Of a DNA stretch of 64,000 bases, positions 34,901-47,195 are shown piece by piece. How positions within the stretch are numbered: position 1 is the first letter of the stretch; each line of letters opens with the position of its first letter. Location of the stretch: contig MSJI02000740.1 of the NCBI GenBank assembly GCA_001931905.2, positions 1-64,000 on the forward strand. The letters are read 5' to 3'. The translations under genes were made by a program, and so were the position numbers. The DNA is from Cladosporium sp. IMV 00045 (lineage: Eukaryota > Ascomycota > Dothideomycetes > Cladosporiales > Cladosporiaceae). Below the pieces are notes generated by a model. That model was given only the letters and a program-made list of their open reading frames with translations, was not told where the DNA came from and made no database searches.

Positions 34901-35916
34901 CCCGGTTCTTCCATGTGCAAAGGCTGCTCCAAAGCTTGCAGAGGCTGATGCGTCGAAGATCGCGAGGAAATCTTTTGCGTTGGCGACGGAGTACGCTGAC
35001 TAGGAGGCGCCTGCCGAGGACCTTGCGGCACGACGAAACTCATGTCCGCGTTCTGCGGCCTCTCCAGTCTCGGGGCAGTCTCTGCAGCAGGATGCACATC
35101 CGTCTGAGGATCCAAATACTGCCGACTGAAATCAAGCGCCGGCTGCTCCACCGCGCGTCCCTGACCGGCCTGATCAACACCGCCTTCCTGCCGCCGAAGC
35201 CTAGCCGGCGAAGCGTCTCTGGAGCGCGAGCGTAGATACTTCGGATCAGCGAAGGGAGACCTCCCACCTTGCGGAGGAGGCGCAGGCGCAGGCACCGGTT
35301 CGAACTGCGCGTGAGGCGGTGCGATCGGAGCATCTTTCGAATGACGCTTGATGTACCTCTCGTCGGCGAAGGGTGAAGGGCTGTCGAGAGAAGCGTCCGA
35401 CTGCGGTGAAGGAGGATCCACGTTGGGGAGTGTAGGTTCGCGGTCCGTATCGACGACGGGAGGTGTTGCAGCGGCTTCAGCGCGGTAGGTAGCAGTGGCA
35501 GCAGCGTACAAGCCCAGATCGAGCTCGCTTCCGTCATCTACATCGATTGGTTCGATCATGGCGCTCGCTCTACGAAGCGCCATGCCCTCGTTTTTCACCA
35601 TGTCGTGTCGTTTTCGCGTGGTCAGGCTGTTTGGGTCGCTGCTAGGAGTAGGCGAAACCTTGAGCTGTCCGGGCTCGCTACTTTGTGGTGGAGCGAGAAT
35701 GGTCGGCAATGAAGGAGCGTCTCCAGGCTCACTGACAGGACTGAAATCGTCAGGTTTTGGACTGAACCCTGTAGGCGCGCGAGAGATGCCTATCCTAGGC
35801 GGCGGGGGAGGTTCCTCAACCGAAAACCGACCGTTCTGAGGCTGAGGTGCTTGATTCGGCGGCATTCTCGCACCCTCCAAAGACCTCCCCGACGCAGCAG
35901 CAGTAGCAGAAGTAGC

Positions 35917-35964
<48 letters not shown>

Positions 35965-36507
35965 TTGTATCCTCGCATCCTGCGCCTCCCCTTGTCTCCC
36001 ACCTCCCACTCCCAACCCAACACCCGCCGCAGCGGCAAAAGCAGCAACACTCTCCTCCTTCCTCCTCCTGTCCCCCACATCCCTCGGCGGATCCATCGTC
36101 TCATCCCCTCCATGCCCTATAGTCTCCGGAACAGTCTTGACGAAACCAACAGTCAACCCCTCCCTCCTCCTCCTCTTCCGCCACCCATTCACATTCATGG
36201 CCGCATCAGGCGGTCCCCCCGCAGCAGCAGCAGCACCCTCAACACCCGCGCCCGGCCAGCGCTGCGCGAGCGAGACGTCCAACCTCGGCCTGTTGGCAGC
36301 CGCGCGCTCGACGGAGGGCTTGAGGAAGTCGTCCACGTCTTCCTGCTGCTTGGCCGCTTTCCCGCTCTTTTTGGTGCTCCCACCGCCGCTGCTGCTGAGA
36401 GAGTCGCCCAGGCTCTTGATGTCGTCGGAGTGTTTGAGGATCTTGCCCCATTTGCTTTTGAAGCGTGAGCGGGAGGTGCTGGATTTGCTGTCGTCTTCGG
36501 CGGCCAT
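31740..36507 (-). CDS. Large low-complexity protein of unknown function (~1,532 aa, two exons)
   Basis: I read exon 1 as 36507-31986 (start MAAEDDSK) and exon 2 as 31816-31740, joined by a GTATGT donor and a CTAG acceptor. This restores the phase and gives a sensible C-terminus (ESEDARDAFAKAL...ITLKRRI). The first ~800 residues are Ser/Pro-rich and disordered, with a CAG-encoded poly-Gln run near residue 180 (35919-35966). A conserved-looking core begins near residue 830 (VAHMKGVFRLTAEKE, then CTPFMWLRAAFWWFLRGKIG) and is followed by folded sequence to the end. I recognise no named domain. An in-frame ATG 60 bases upstream is possible but the chosen start is better supported. Unknown function; perhaps a scaffold or signalling protein. 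Confidence 0.7.
31817..31985 (-). other. Last intron of the large protein gene, containing an assembly gap
   Basis: A 169-base intron with a GTATGT donor, then a run of at least 38 T (on this strand) broken by 20 N at 31923-31942, then a pyrimidine-rich stretch to the acceptor. The gap size is probably arbitrary. The gap does not touch coding sequence under this model. Confidence 0.65.
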
Positions 36508-38380
36508 TGTGAAGGTGTGTGTGAGGGGAGGGGTTTGCGGTTTTGGATGGGTGGTACGGCTCAGCACAGCGGGTGCTGTGCCTGTCTGTGTTTGCGGTTG
36601 CTGGCACTCTTGTACTGTACAGGACTCGATCGGCGGGGTTTTCGTTGGTATTGACTACCTGCTCGCCTCGCCGCTCAAAGCAGGCCTGTCTCGAATGAAT
36701 CGGGAGAGAGAGACAGAGGGTGAGAACGATTGCGAATCGGCAGGTTTCAGGTCAACCGTGGGAGCGTTCGAAGGGTCAAGTTCAAACTCAGGACAAGGGC
36801 CAATCTGAACCCAAGCAGCAAGTGAGTATCCGTGGGCGAAGGCGGTTCTCGCAGTCGTGGTTTATATTTTTGGAGGTAGAGACAGTAGTAGTAGTGGATC
36901 TTTAGAAGAAAGCAGTGTGCAAGCGGCTAAAACACAAGTCAGGCACTTTTGATAGAGCGAGCTAGCTAGCGAGCCCGTTTCGCTGCCAGGTCGCGTGCTG
37001 CTATTGACAGTTCTGTGAATTCCCTCCCGGAGTCTGTCTCCCCTCGCTTGCGCTTCACGAGCGCATTAGTTCGCAGGATTCAGAGGTGCAGGGTTAGGTA
37101 AGGCAGTCAAGTGAGGAGTGATAAGGGTACCAGATGAAAGTCAGGCAGTGAGTGAGGTACAGCAAGAAACACAAAAAGAGCACAGGGTGAAACAGGCACC
37201 AAGCAGCCAATGAGGTATTCTCGCATTCGACATGCGACACGCAAGATGCACAGCACAGTGAAATGGTAGGGCTTTTTTCTTTGAGCTGGTGTCAATCAAC
37301 TCCATTAATCAAAGCAGGGAGGGAGGAGGACCCTGACGACGACAACGCTGCTTCGGCCTCACCCTGAAGGGGAAAGGCTAAAACGTAAGCTTAACTGCGC
37401 TAAAACCCAAGGTCGACGCGGGGTTGGGGGTTGGGATTCATGGGCATGGGCAAGTTTGCGTGTGGAGGGGACAACTTGGCTTGACAGTCAGTCTGGTGAA
37501 TTCCGATGGTGGTTGAGCAGTAGCACGGGATGGAGAGGAACAACTGGTCTCTTTTTTCGCACTTGGCATAAGCATACCGTAACCTTCACATCTACCAGAC
37601 ACACCCAGCATATACGAAGAAGCAAATATGCGTTTGCCGTTCTAGAACGCGAGTCGGTAGAGCTCTTCTTGCGTCTGTATACGGGAATGTCATCAGTTGA
37701 TCTAGAGGAACACGAGCGGCCGGGCCTTTTTACAAAGCAAGCTCTGTTGTCGTGAAGCTCGCCGGCTAGGTAGGTAGGTGGGGTTGGCGGTATACTGCAT
37801 AGGTATGTATTCATGTAGGTAGTTGAGCTACTTCTCTCTGAAATCATTAACAGTGTTAGAGATGGTTGGGGCCACTCACAACCCTGGCCGCTTCGTCACA
37901 TTGAGAGTACCTACCTGTGGAGATTCTGACTTATCAGTCCAGGACTTGCTAAGAATGGCGGTTGATTGACTGTGTGTGATATCTCATCGAATGTCGAGGC
38001 TGGGAGGGTTTTCTGGCTGTACATGATGATCATTTCTATCTTATTGTTCTTCAATATCCCCAAAATGGATTGATGAGGGGAGCAGCGGGGTCTGGAATAT
38101 ACTATCGGCAAGGTCATGAAAACAAGTCTACAGCTCACGAGAAGATCAATCACCACACCAAGACATCAATCCCAACAATCGAAAGGAAAACAAGAAAGAT
38201 CTGCATTTCAAAAAGTCGCGTGCATTCTACTACGCTCTCGATTACCGACCAGTCACAAAAAAAGGCCGTTTGGTCATCAAGTCCTCGCATGGTGATGCAT
38301 TATGACAAGACAAGGAAAAAAAGCAGTTTTCTCTCTCATTCCAATCGTCTCTTCGCCTTCTTTTCATGCAAGCGACACGC
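36508..38380. other. Intergenic region, ~1.9 kb
   Basis: Upstream of the large protein gene and downstream of cyclophilin (both on the - strand). A small direct/inverted repeat (gagcgagctagctagcgagc) lies near 36955. No gene or structural RNA was recognised. Confidence 0.5.
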
Positions 38381-39462
38381 TTACTGCTGGCCGGAAGAGC
38401 CAATGGTGGGGACACCCTCACGGTACTTGATGGCACCGCTGGAGGAGCCGCAAGCCTCGATGGACTTGACGACACCGACGGACTCGGCGTCAGCGACCTG
38501 GCCGAAGACGACGTGGCGGCCGTCGAGCCAAGAGGTGACGACGGTGGTGATGAAGAACTGGGAGCCGTTGCTGTGTTGTCATGTCAGTATCTCAGGCAAG
38601 AGAATGGGATGCCGCAGGGATGATCAAGAAACTTACGTGTTGGGGCCGGCGTTAGCCATGGAGAGGAGGAAAGGCTTGTCGTGGGTGAGCTTGAAGTTCT
38701 CGTCGGCGAACTTCTCACCGTAGATGGACTTGCCACCAGTGCCCTGTAGAAAGGGAAAGCGGTCAGCATTGTGACCGAGCATGTTTACCACTCAGGTATT
38801 GTTGTGGAGGTCTTCTCTTACGTTGCCACGGGTGAAGTCACCACCCTGGAGCATGAACTCGGGGATCACACGGTGGAACTTGGAGCCGGAGTAGCCGAAG
38901 CCCTTCTCGCCGGTGCAGAGGGCACGGAAGTTCTCGACGGTCTTGGGGACGACATCGTCGAAGAGCTCGAAGTTGATACGGCCGGAGCGGGCTGGAGGAA
39001 AGAAGAGGGAGAGTCAGTGATTGTCTTGTGGCGGTGGCCATGGATGGGTGAAGTGGGGTAGGTATGATGTGGTGGGAGTTTCAATGGGGCGGGCAGCTTT
39101 GAAGGGCTTGACAGGCTCGACGAGCTTGACAGGCTTGATGGATGAGGGTGAAGATGATGTTGTAGATGATGGTGATGGTGATGATAATGATAATGATGAC
39201 AACAATCATGATGTAGCTGATTGATGGGTGCAGCAAAGAGGGAGAGGATTCATCACTTACGGGCAACGGTGTCGTCCTTGGAGATGACCTTGCCGCCGGC
39301 GTCGGTCTTGAACTCAGGGCCAGTCCACTGGCAGTCGAAGTAGGTCTTGATAGTCATGGCTGGGGAGGATTGCGAGAAGGCGCGGGAGAAGTTGGTGGTG
39401 GTGTTGGTGGTGGTGAAGGAACAGAGGGAGGATTTGGTGAGGGCAGCTCTGGTGGTGAACAT
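38381..39462 (-). CDS. Cyclophilin (peptidyl-prolyl isomerase) with mitochondrial and cytosolic starts
   Basis: Four exons (39462-39261, 38991-38822, 38743-38637, 38570-38381) give 222 residues in one frame, all with GT-AG introns. The first ATG (39462) opens a Ser/Thr/Arg-rich ~35-residue presequence typical of mitochondrial import; the second, at 39357, begins directly at the cyclophilin domain (MTIKTYF). The domain is complete: [15 protein letters not shown] with the catalytic Arg, GSQFF, and the [10 protein letters not shown] block with the cyclosporin-binding Trp. A single gene making mitochondrial and cytosolic forms is known for Neurospora cyclophilin; that this gene does so is inferred. 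Intron 1 contains a (gat/ggtgat)n microsatellite at 39140-39215. Confidence 0.92.
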
Positions 39463-40614
39463 TTTCAAGTGGAGAGGAGGGGAGGGGCGAGAAGAAGAAG
39501 AACAGAGCAACCCCGCCGTGCTGCTTGCCCCACCACGTCGACAAACGTCAGTTCTTCTCACTCTTTCTCGTGAAATGCCTGGATGCCTGAAGAACCCAGC
39601 CTCTCTTCATGTCATGTCCCCAGCTCCGATGCTGGCCGAAGCACTTGACCGCTCTTGGTAGTGGTTCCTCCGTGGGTGGTAGAGATGGGGCTACCTCTCC
39701 CACTCTCGAGTGCGCGTCAAGTGCCGGCCGGCTAGGTGCATGCTAGGTGCTTCTACTTGTCCTGCAAGTAGAAGTAGTGATGAGGTAGTGAATAAGTGAG
39801 TGGCTGGCTAATGGCCTGCTGCATCATTGAACGTGATCTGAGCCATTGGGCATTGCAATTCCAATGCCATCATGGTATCGCCACTATACAGCGATGCAAC
39901 CTGGATCAGAAGGTCACGTTGCCACAATGCCATTCACTCTTCCCACTCACTACTACTCTCACCCATCTGCAGGCAATACCACTTTGCATGCACCAGGAAG
40001 CTGAAGGACATCTGGGAGGAGGATAGGAAGGGTGCATGCACTTACGGATTAATTAATGTACAAAGGTGGATGGAGAGTTACTGCGCAAGGGGTTAGCTAT
40101 AGCCATTGACCAGGGCGGCCAACCAGATGGCGTTGTTTGACGATATCCATCAATAGATAGATAGATGTACTTACAATAATACAAGGACAAACTAAGGTCT
40201 GTCCGATGGATGATTTGATGAAGTTTGATGAAGCGTGGTATCGAGAAAGAAAGAGACTCTACCTTTTATCACGACTCGAAACGGCGTCTCTCTTCTCTCT
40301 TCCTCGCCTTCCGCTCTTCTCCTCCTCAGGGTCTAGCTCTCTAAGGCACACAGACTCTCTCTCGCCCCCCGTTGGCCAGGAGAAGCCAGCAAGCACCGAC
40401 GCTCGCTCCAGCCAGCTAAACCAATCCCGCCAGACTAGGTACTACCGCATCATCATCATCCTCCTCCTCCTCCTCCTAACAGATCCGTGAAGTTGCGAGC
40501 TATACCATCATCAAGCCGACTGTTGGCTCAAATTTGCTTGTCTCCGTGATTTTTGTGTCCCCTTTGATTAATCAGCTTTTTCATCTCCTCATTGCGCACT
40601 CGCCCACCGCAATC
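39463..40614. other. Divergent spacer between cyclophilin and epsin
   Basis: Both neighbouring genes are transcribed away from this 1.15 kb region, so it should hold both promoters. A ctcctcctcc run lies near 40460. I can place no specific element with confidence. Confidence 0.5.
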
Positions 40615-42372
40615 ATGGACTGGAACGATATCCGTAACCAGATGAGCAATCTCACCGTCTACGACCTCAAGGCCGGAGTGCGTAAGGTGCAGAATGGTGT
40701 GTCATATTGGAAGTGTATCTTCATGAATACCCTCCTCTAATTCAACCCTCCAGCTGTCATGAACTATACCGAAATGGAGGCCAAAGTGCGCGAGGCTACC
40801 AACAACGAGCCATGGGGAGCCTCGTCCAGCATGATGCAAGAAATCGCCAACGGAACTCACAACTAGTATGGCGCACCTCGAGTATGAGCGAGTGCTCCCA
40901 GCTGACACTCCTTCCCCAGCCAACTCCTTAACGAAATCATGCCCATGATCTACAAACGCTTCACCGAAAAGTCCGCCGAGGAATGGCGCCAAATCTACAA
41001 AGCCCTTCAACTCATGGAGTTCCTGGTCAAGAACGGCTCCGAGCGCGTCATCGACGACGCTCGCTCCCACCTCTCCCTCCTCAAAATGCTCAAACAATTC
41101 CACTACATCGATCAAAATGGCAAGGACCAGGGCATCAACGTGCGCAACCGAAGCAAGGAGCTCACCGACCTCCTCAGCGACGTCGACAGGATCAGGCAAG
41201 AGAGGAAGAAGGCGAGAGCGACAAAGCACAAATACGGTGGTGTTGAAGGTGGCATGGGACTTGGTGGATCTGGTATCTCCAGCTCCGGTACGGGCAGATA
41301 CGGTGGCTTTGGCAGTGAGAGCGCGAGCTCGTACACGGGAGGCTACGGCGGCTCTACTAGAGGCGTCTACGGCGACGGCGGTGGGTTCGGAGGTGAGAGC
41401 CACGAAGACTACGATGCGGGTGGGCGTACGGGCGGTGCGGATCGGTTTGACGAATACGACGAGTACGACGATGGTGGAGCTCAGGCTGCTCCTGGTAGAC
41501 GGCGAGGAGATGCCCCCTCTTCATCTTCGAGGACCAGACAGGCACCCAAGAAAGCAGAACCACCCAAGCCCAAAGAGCCTGAAGTGGACCTGTTCGACTT
41601 TGGAGACGACGAGCCCGCCACCTCTGCACCCGTCATGACCGCACCCTCATCCTCCTCCACCACCACCACCACCACCATTCAACCACCCACAGCCGCCCCC
41701 GCAGCCCCGGCAGACGACGACGACGATTTCGACGACTTCCAATCCGCCACCCCAGCCGCTCCGGCAGCGGCGCCGACCTCCACAATCCCCAAACCAAACT
41801 ACTCCTCCTTCAGCACCGCCGCGCCCACCGCCGCGCCCAGCTCCTCCACAACCTTCGCCCAACCCTCCCCGCAACCCGGCACCAACCAAGCCGATTTCAG
41901 CAACCTCTTCGCCACGCGCTCCCCCGCCAGCACCTCCGCTTTCTCCCCACCACCCCAGGCACCACAGACCCAACAACAGAAACCCGCCACCGGCTACCAA
42001 CCCAGCGGACCAAACTACTTCACCTCCGTGCCCACCGCGTCCGCATCCGCAGCATCCCCCTCCATCACCAGCCCCGGCTCAGGCCTCACGTCCCCACAAC
42101 CCAGCATCGGCGGCGCGAAGCCCGCAGGCAAGAAACCCGCCGGCGCCGGGGGAGACGCTTTCGCGAGTCTGCTGTCGGGCTCGAAATTGAAGAAAAACAA
42201 CGCCGCGGGTCAGGCCAAGGGCATGACCATCGCCGACATGGCCAAGCAGAAGAGCCAGGCGGGGCTTTATGGGGCGAATGCTGCGCCGGCGCCGGCGCCT
42301 GCGCCTGCGAATGGGAGCGCGGGCGGGCAGGGGAGAACGGGCGGGAGCGCGATGGATGATTTGCTTGGCTGA
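40615..42372 (+). CDS. Ent3-type epsin (ENTH-domain clathrin adaptor)
   Basis: Three exons (40615-40696, 40754-40865, 40920-42372) give 548 residues. Residues 1 to about 155 are the ENTH domain: NYTEMEAKVREATNNEPWG, the WRQIYKALQL helix, FHYIDQNGKDQGINVR and the ERKKAR end. This pattern is closest to yeast Ent3, which binds phosphoinositides at the trans-Golgi and endosomes. The rest is Gly-, Ser- and Pro-rich and disordered, with acidic-aromatic DLFDFGDDE (about 288) and DDFDDFQS (about 329) motifs of the kind that bind the gamma-ear domains of GGA and AP-1 adaptors. No NPF motifs were seen, which also favours Ent3 over Ent1/2. Confidence 0.9.
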
Positions 42373-43603
42373 TTTGATTCTTCTTCGTGAACGTTGGAGG
42401 AAAAGTGTGAAGTCGAAGCGAGGAAGCAGTGTAGGTAGTATCTCAGGCGTTTTTTCTGGGTTCTTCCTTTTCTTCGTTTCGTAGCAGATGGATGGACTGG
42501 TGAAAAAGAAGACTCGAGCACGAGAGCATTTGATGTTTTCTGGACTGTCGATTTGGCTGAGGTTGGGATTGTTAGATCTTGAAGCGAGCAGAAGCAAAGA
42601 ACAAAAAGAAAAGAAACGCGAACATTGAACTCTTACGGCTCCTTTTCACTGGTTCTTGTAGGTTCTTGTTTCTTGGGTGTTCAAAATGTGCACGCCCTGC
42701 TATTTGGAAAATATACATGTGCAAGGAAAAGTTTGGGGCGTGGGCCGTTGGTAGGTAAGGTACATGTGTGAATTGTTCGGTGAATCGCATGATTGAATTC
42801 TGGGGTGGTTGGTATGTTTTTTTGATGAATATTTACCTATATGATCATGTCTTCCGGGCGGTAGCAATAGGAAGGAAGAAAGGAAGAAAAAAAAAAAAGT
42901 ATGGTTGCTTCTCTAGACACCTACTAGGGTATATTGTGTTTAGGGAATTGGCGTGTTTTGCTGTTATGCCTAACAAATTCATGGGCTTGAAGGACAGGTT
43001 TGTTGAGAAGAGACGGTGGTTTATCAGTCTGTGGATTGTGGATTTGAGATACGGGTTTATACCTACAGAAGTGGACATGACTTTAAAGATGAGTTGATCG
43101 TTGTGTTATCTAGTAGGGCTGCTGGTATTTCTTGTTACTTGTGTTTTTCAGTCGTGTGTTGAGAAATGTGTTGTTTCCATTCCTGTGTCTACCACATGTC
43201 TTGCTCTCGACCGTTGGATGTCGATGTTGGTGCATCCTCCAAGTCCTTCGCAGATGGTAGAGCATGATTCGTTTGGATGTCGCCACGCCTGACGTACCTC
43301 ATTGAAGATCACTATTCGATTCTGACATACAGAGCTATTGATTGTAATTCTACACTTCCATTACAGTAGGTACATGTATTCATCTGTTCAACATCTTTTC
43401 CAGCTGACGTCGTCTGCGAGTCGAGGTAGCTCGGTTAATTCTCGGTCCGAAAGCCCATCTTTCCGCCAAGCCGGGAAGCCCACCAGGCCTGCGAATTCTG
43501 AAAGTCGTCGATATTGAAGGGCAGCGAACTCCAGCCTGCGAAATCGACCGCTGCGACCTACCGACGACGACGATAACTCCGATCCCCTCGCCAATCAGAC
43601 AAA
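42373..43603. other. Intergenic region, ~1.2 kb
   Basis: Lies between the epsin 3' end and the RPL23 start, both on the + strand. It contains short A runs (42890) and presumably the ribosomal-protein promoter. No gene was recognised. Confidence 0.5.
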
Positions 43604-44511
43604 ATGGGTAACGCGTAAGACTCTCTCTTCCGGGAAATGCGACGATTGCGAATGGCATGGGCAGATGGAAGGAAAAGAAGACAAGAATGGAAGTGCTGAT
43701 CTGGGATATTTTCAAACAGACGTGGTGGTGTTTCCGGCACCAAGCTGAAGATGACTCTGGGTCTGCCTGTGTACGTTCCGCCCTTCGCCTGCCCCGAATA
43801 CTACGACTCGCCCTGCTCTCCCCGTCGATGAGGAAGAAGGATATGGATTCTGCCGGGGAAGGAATGCGCTGCAAAGATGAGCAAGAGGGAGGATCTACAG
43901 TACTTCGACGCAGAAGGGGAACAGCGCGAGCAATGTCGGGGAAAGGAAAGCATGCATGAGGAACTTGTTTTGTCTGACAATTCTTTTCTGAACACAGCGG
44001 CGCGGTCATGAACTGCTGCGACAACTCCGGCGCCCGTAACCTCTACATCATCTCCGTCAAGGGCGTTGGCGCGCGCCTCAACCGCCTCCCCGCCGCCGGT
44101 GTCGGTGACATGGTCATGGCCACCGTCAAGAAGGGAAAGCCTGAGCTCAGGAAGAAGGTCATGCCCGCCGTCGTCGTCCGCCAGAGCAAGCCCTGGAGGA
44201 GAGCAGACGGTATCTACCTTTACTTCGAGGACAACGCTGGTGTGGTGAGTTATCTCTTGGGTGGCGCAGGGATTCTGGCGCGGAATTTTCTGGGAGGAAA
44301 TCGCAGCATCAGGAAAGCTAACTTGGATGCGCAGATCGTCAACCCCAAGGGTGAGATGAAGGGCTCAGCCATCACTGGCCCCGTCGGTAAGGAGGCTGCT
44401 GAGCTTTGGCCCGTAAGTCTACAACTCTCCTCCTACCGCAGCCGACCAGCGCGAGATGCTAATCTTTCTCTCCCACAGCGTATCGCCTCCAACTCCGGTG
44501 TTGTCATGTAA
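43604..44511 (+). CDS. RPL23: 60S ribosomal protein uL14 (RPL23)
   Basis: Five exons (43604-43614, 43720-43770, 43998-44244, 44335-44412, 44479-44511) give 139 residues, the normal size. The first exon has only 11 coding bases, a common layout for fungal ribosomal-protein genes. The sequence [22 protein letters not shown], the [24 protein letters not shown] block and the ending [10 protein letters not shown] identify uL14 beyond doubt. It sits on the large subunit at the inter-subunit face, near the GTPase centre. All introns are GT-AG; the early introns are typical sites of ribosomal-protein gene regulation. Confidence 0.95.
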
Positions 44512-45914
44512 AGCGGTTGTTGTCTTTCTCGGGAAAATGCGGTGCATCTTTGGGGGGAGAGTAATGAGCGGCTCTTCCATGCGCAGCAGGCTAGCTCAAT
44601 GATACCGTGTCGTCAAAAAAAGAAAGGACACTTCCTCTTATCTGACAAAGTCAACTTTTTTCAAATTCGCGCGAATTCACCAGCTCAGTCAGCAGTACCA
44701 GTCACAACTTTTCTCTTGGACCAACGGCGAAGTACTTTCTACTTTCTTAACCAACAGTTGCGATCTCCTGGCCCTCCACGAATCGCCGCATCCAACGAAG
44801 CAAGAATCACTCGCATCGAACACACCACATCAGAGACAGAACCAGCAAACCCAAACGCACTCACTCTCGTCAACTTTCCTCCAAAGAAACCGAAAGCCTG
44901 CGCCCACGCACACGCCCACATACAACACCCCGAGCCACGAGCATACAACACTTTACCCAAATGGAGGCAAGAATGGGCCAAAAATCAAAACAAAAAACCA
45001 GATTTGAAAGACATCGGATTGAACCATACCTCGACTCGAGTCTGCTCCCTGTTCTGTGATCTTGCCATTCCTTCTTATTGTGCGAGAGGTCCTCAAGTCG
45101 TTGACCATCCGAAACTTCGGATGGATAAGTAAAACCAAGCGCCCACTTAGCAATTCTCTTCCATGCTTCTTTCTCTCATTCTTTCATTTCCTGCTCGGTG
45201 ATTTGCGATCAACACTCTTTCCTGACAATTTTACGCATAAACACAAATCGCTTGAACAAGTGAAAGTCTCGTTAGGCTGACTACCAGAGAAATGACCACG
45301 AGTTCGGGTCCAGCAACAGGAGCCAGGTGCTGTCCGGATGACACATCACGATCCTATTGCTTGCTCGCTCTTGATGGGGTTGGACTGCATGGACTGTGCC
45401 CTGTCATGGCATAGATGGTTCGCTGACATGGCTAGAGGTGTGTTGGATTTCTTCTTTTCTTTCCCTTTTGTATGATTTTTATCGCATTGATTTTCGGAAT
45501 ATCTGTATTGTATTGTCCATATGTCTTCTCGCCAGAGTGATGGTTGTGTTGTCTTGTTCTCGTGGGAGGGGCAATTTGTCTATCCTGACTGCCTCGCTTT
45601 GCCTTACTCTTGTACTGGCATTGGAACCGGTGCGTTTTGGTCACATGGATTTACTTTTGAGGCTGGACCAGTAGCTTCTTCAATAGTTCTTAGATTACAT
45701 GTAGCCAAGGATCACATTGAAGCCAAAGATCAAAATTGTCTAGTACATGCCATGCTGTGCACACGATAAAAGCCTGTATAGGACCGAAAACCCCCCCAGG
45801 GAAAGAGCAAGATCGAGAGAGGAGACGTGAAAACCCATGCTGCAAACCATCCCATTCCCACCGCATGCCCAAGACCCAAAACTCCCTTCACCGAGAAACC
45901 CTCAACAAACCCAC
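44512..45914. other. Convergent intergenic region, ~1.4 kb
   Basis: Between the 3' ends of RPL23 and the flavohemoglobin gene. Several short frames occur on both strands but none shows family resemblance or conserved composition. Nothing recognised. Confidence 0.5.
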
Positions 45915-47195
45915 TCAAGAACTCCCATCCCCAATTTCCCCCGTCCCAAAAACCTCCATCTTCACCCTCCCCTCACCCACCCCCTTCCCGACCAACCACT
46001 TCTTCACATCCATCATGAACCCCTCCGGTCCACAGACGAAATACCTCACCCCCTCATCACCCAAACAAAGCTCCCTCTGCGCATCCAGAACGTTCAAATC
46101 CATGCGCCCTGCGTGCTGGTAGTGCTGGCCTTGCACGTCCCTAGCCTCGTCGGGAGAGCTGAGGAAGGCCGTTGAAGTGAGGTTTGCCTGTTTGGAGGTC
46201 AGGGAGTTGATGTGGGAGGCGAAAGCTTGCGTGGAAGTGTTCCGGGAGCAGTGGATGAAGCTGATGCGCGGGCGCTGTTTTTCTTGAGCGTTGTTGTCGG
46301 GTGAGAGGAGGCTGTTGAGGATGGAAATCATAGGCGTGACGCCCACGCCTGCGGAGATGAGGACGATGGACGAAGCGTCTTTGTCGGCTCCTTCGGCGTC
46401 GAGGAAAAAGTCGCCCGCCGGGTGGGAGACGGAGAGGATGTCGCCTTCCTTCCGCTCGTCGTGCAGGACGTTGCTGATGTAGCCTGGGTGTACGACGGCG
46501 GTGGGGTTGGATGTCGGAATGCCCGATTCGCGCTTGACGCTGATGCGGAAGTGGGAGGGGCTGGGCGCGTCGCTGAGAGAGTATTGGCGCGGTTGCAGGT
46601 AGTGGAGTTGGGGGACGGTGGTCATCACCGAGATGTACTGGCCGGGTTTGTAAGAGGGGAGTTTTTGTCCGTCCACGGGTTCCAGGTAGAAGGAGGTGAT
46701 TTCGTCGGATTCTTTGATTTTCTTTGCGATGCGGAAATCACGCCAGTCCGTCCAGCCGTTCGTCTCTTCCATGATGGAGTTCTCTTTCGAGATCAGAATG
46801 TTGGCCAGCTGCCAGTACGCCGCCTCCCAGGCGTTGAGGACGTCTTTGGTCAAAGCCGCGCCTAGAACGTCGCCCATGGCCCGCAGCAGGTACTCGCCGA
46901 CGATCTTGTAGTGCTCCGGGCGGACGTACAGGCTGGCGTGCTTCTGGCAGATCTTCTCGACGGCCGGACTCAGGGCGCCCAGGTCGTCGATGTGTGAGGC
47001 GTAGGCGTACAGCGAGCCCGCGAGGGCGCGCGGTTGCAGGCCATTGGCTTGGTTGGCGGTGTTGAAGATGTTGTGCAGCTCGGGGATCTCGTCGAGCAGA
47101 GTCTTGTAGAAGACGGTGGTGATGTCGTTGCCGTGGGCTTGGAGGACTGGCACGGTGGAGCGGACGATTTGGACTTGTTCCGGTGTTAGAGACAT
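45915..47195 (-). CDS. Flavohemoglobin (nitric oxide dioxygenase)
   Basis: A single-exon 426-residue protein with a globin domain (1 to ~140) fused to a ferredoxin-reductase-like FAD/NAD(P)H domain. Globin residues are in place: Tyr30 (B10), Phe44 (CD1), Gln54 (E7) and the proximal His86 in CQKHASLY. The reductase part has RQYSLSD (203-209) for FAD, GVGVTP (284-289) for the nicotinamide nucleotide and FVCGPEGFM near the end. The enzyme oxidises nitric oxide to nitrate. There is no import signal at the N-terminus, so it is probably cytosolic. The C-terminus is ~20 residues longer than bacterial Hmp. Confidence 0.94.
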   Translation of the reverse strand: MSLTPEQVQIVRSTVPVLQAHGNDITTVFYKTLLDEIPELHNIFNTANQANGLQPRALAGSLYAYASHIDDLGALSPAVEKICQKHASLYVRPEHYKIVGEYLLRAMGDVLGAALTKDVLNAWEAAYWQLANILISKENSIMEETNGWTDWRDFRIAKKIKESDEITSFYLEPVDGQKLPSYKPGQYISVMTTVPQLHYLQPRQYSLSDAPSPSHFRISVKRESGIPTSNPTAVVHPGYISNVLHDERKEGDILSVSHPAGDFFLDAEGADKDASSIVLISAGVGVTPMISILNSLLSPDNNAQEKQRPRISFIHCSRNTSTQAFASHINSLTSKQANLTSTAFLSSPDEARDVQGQHYQHAGRMDLNVLDAQRELCLGDEGVRYFVCGPEGFMMDVKKWLVGKGVGEGRVKMEVFGTGEIGDGSS

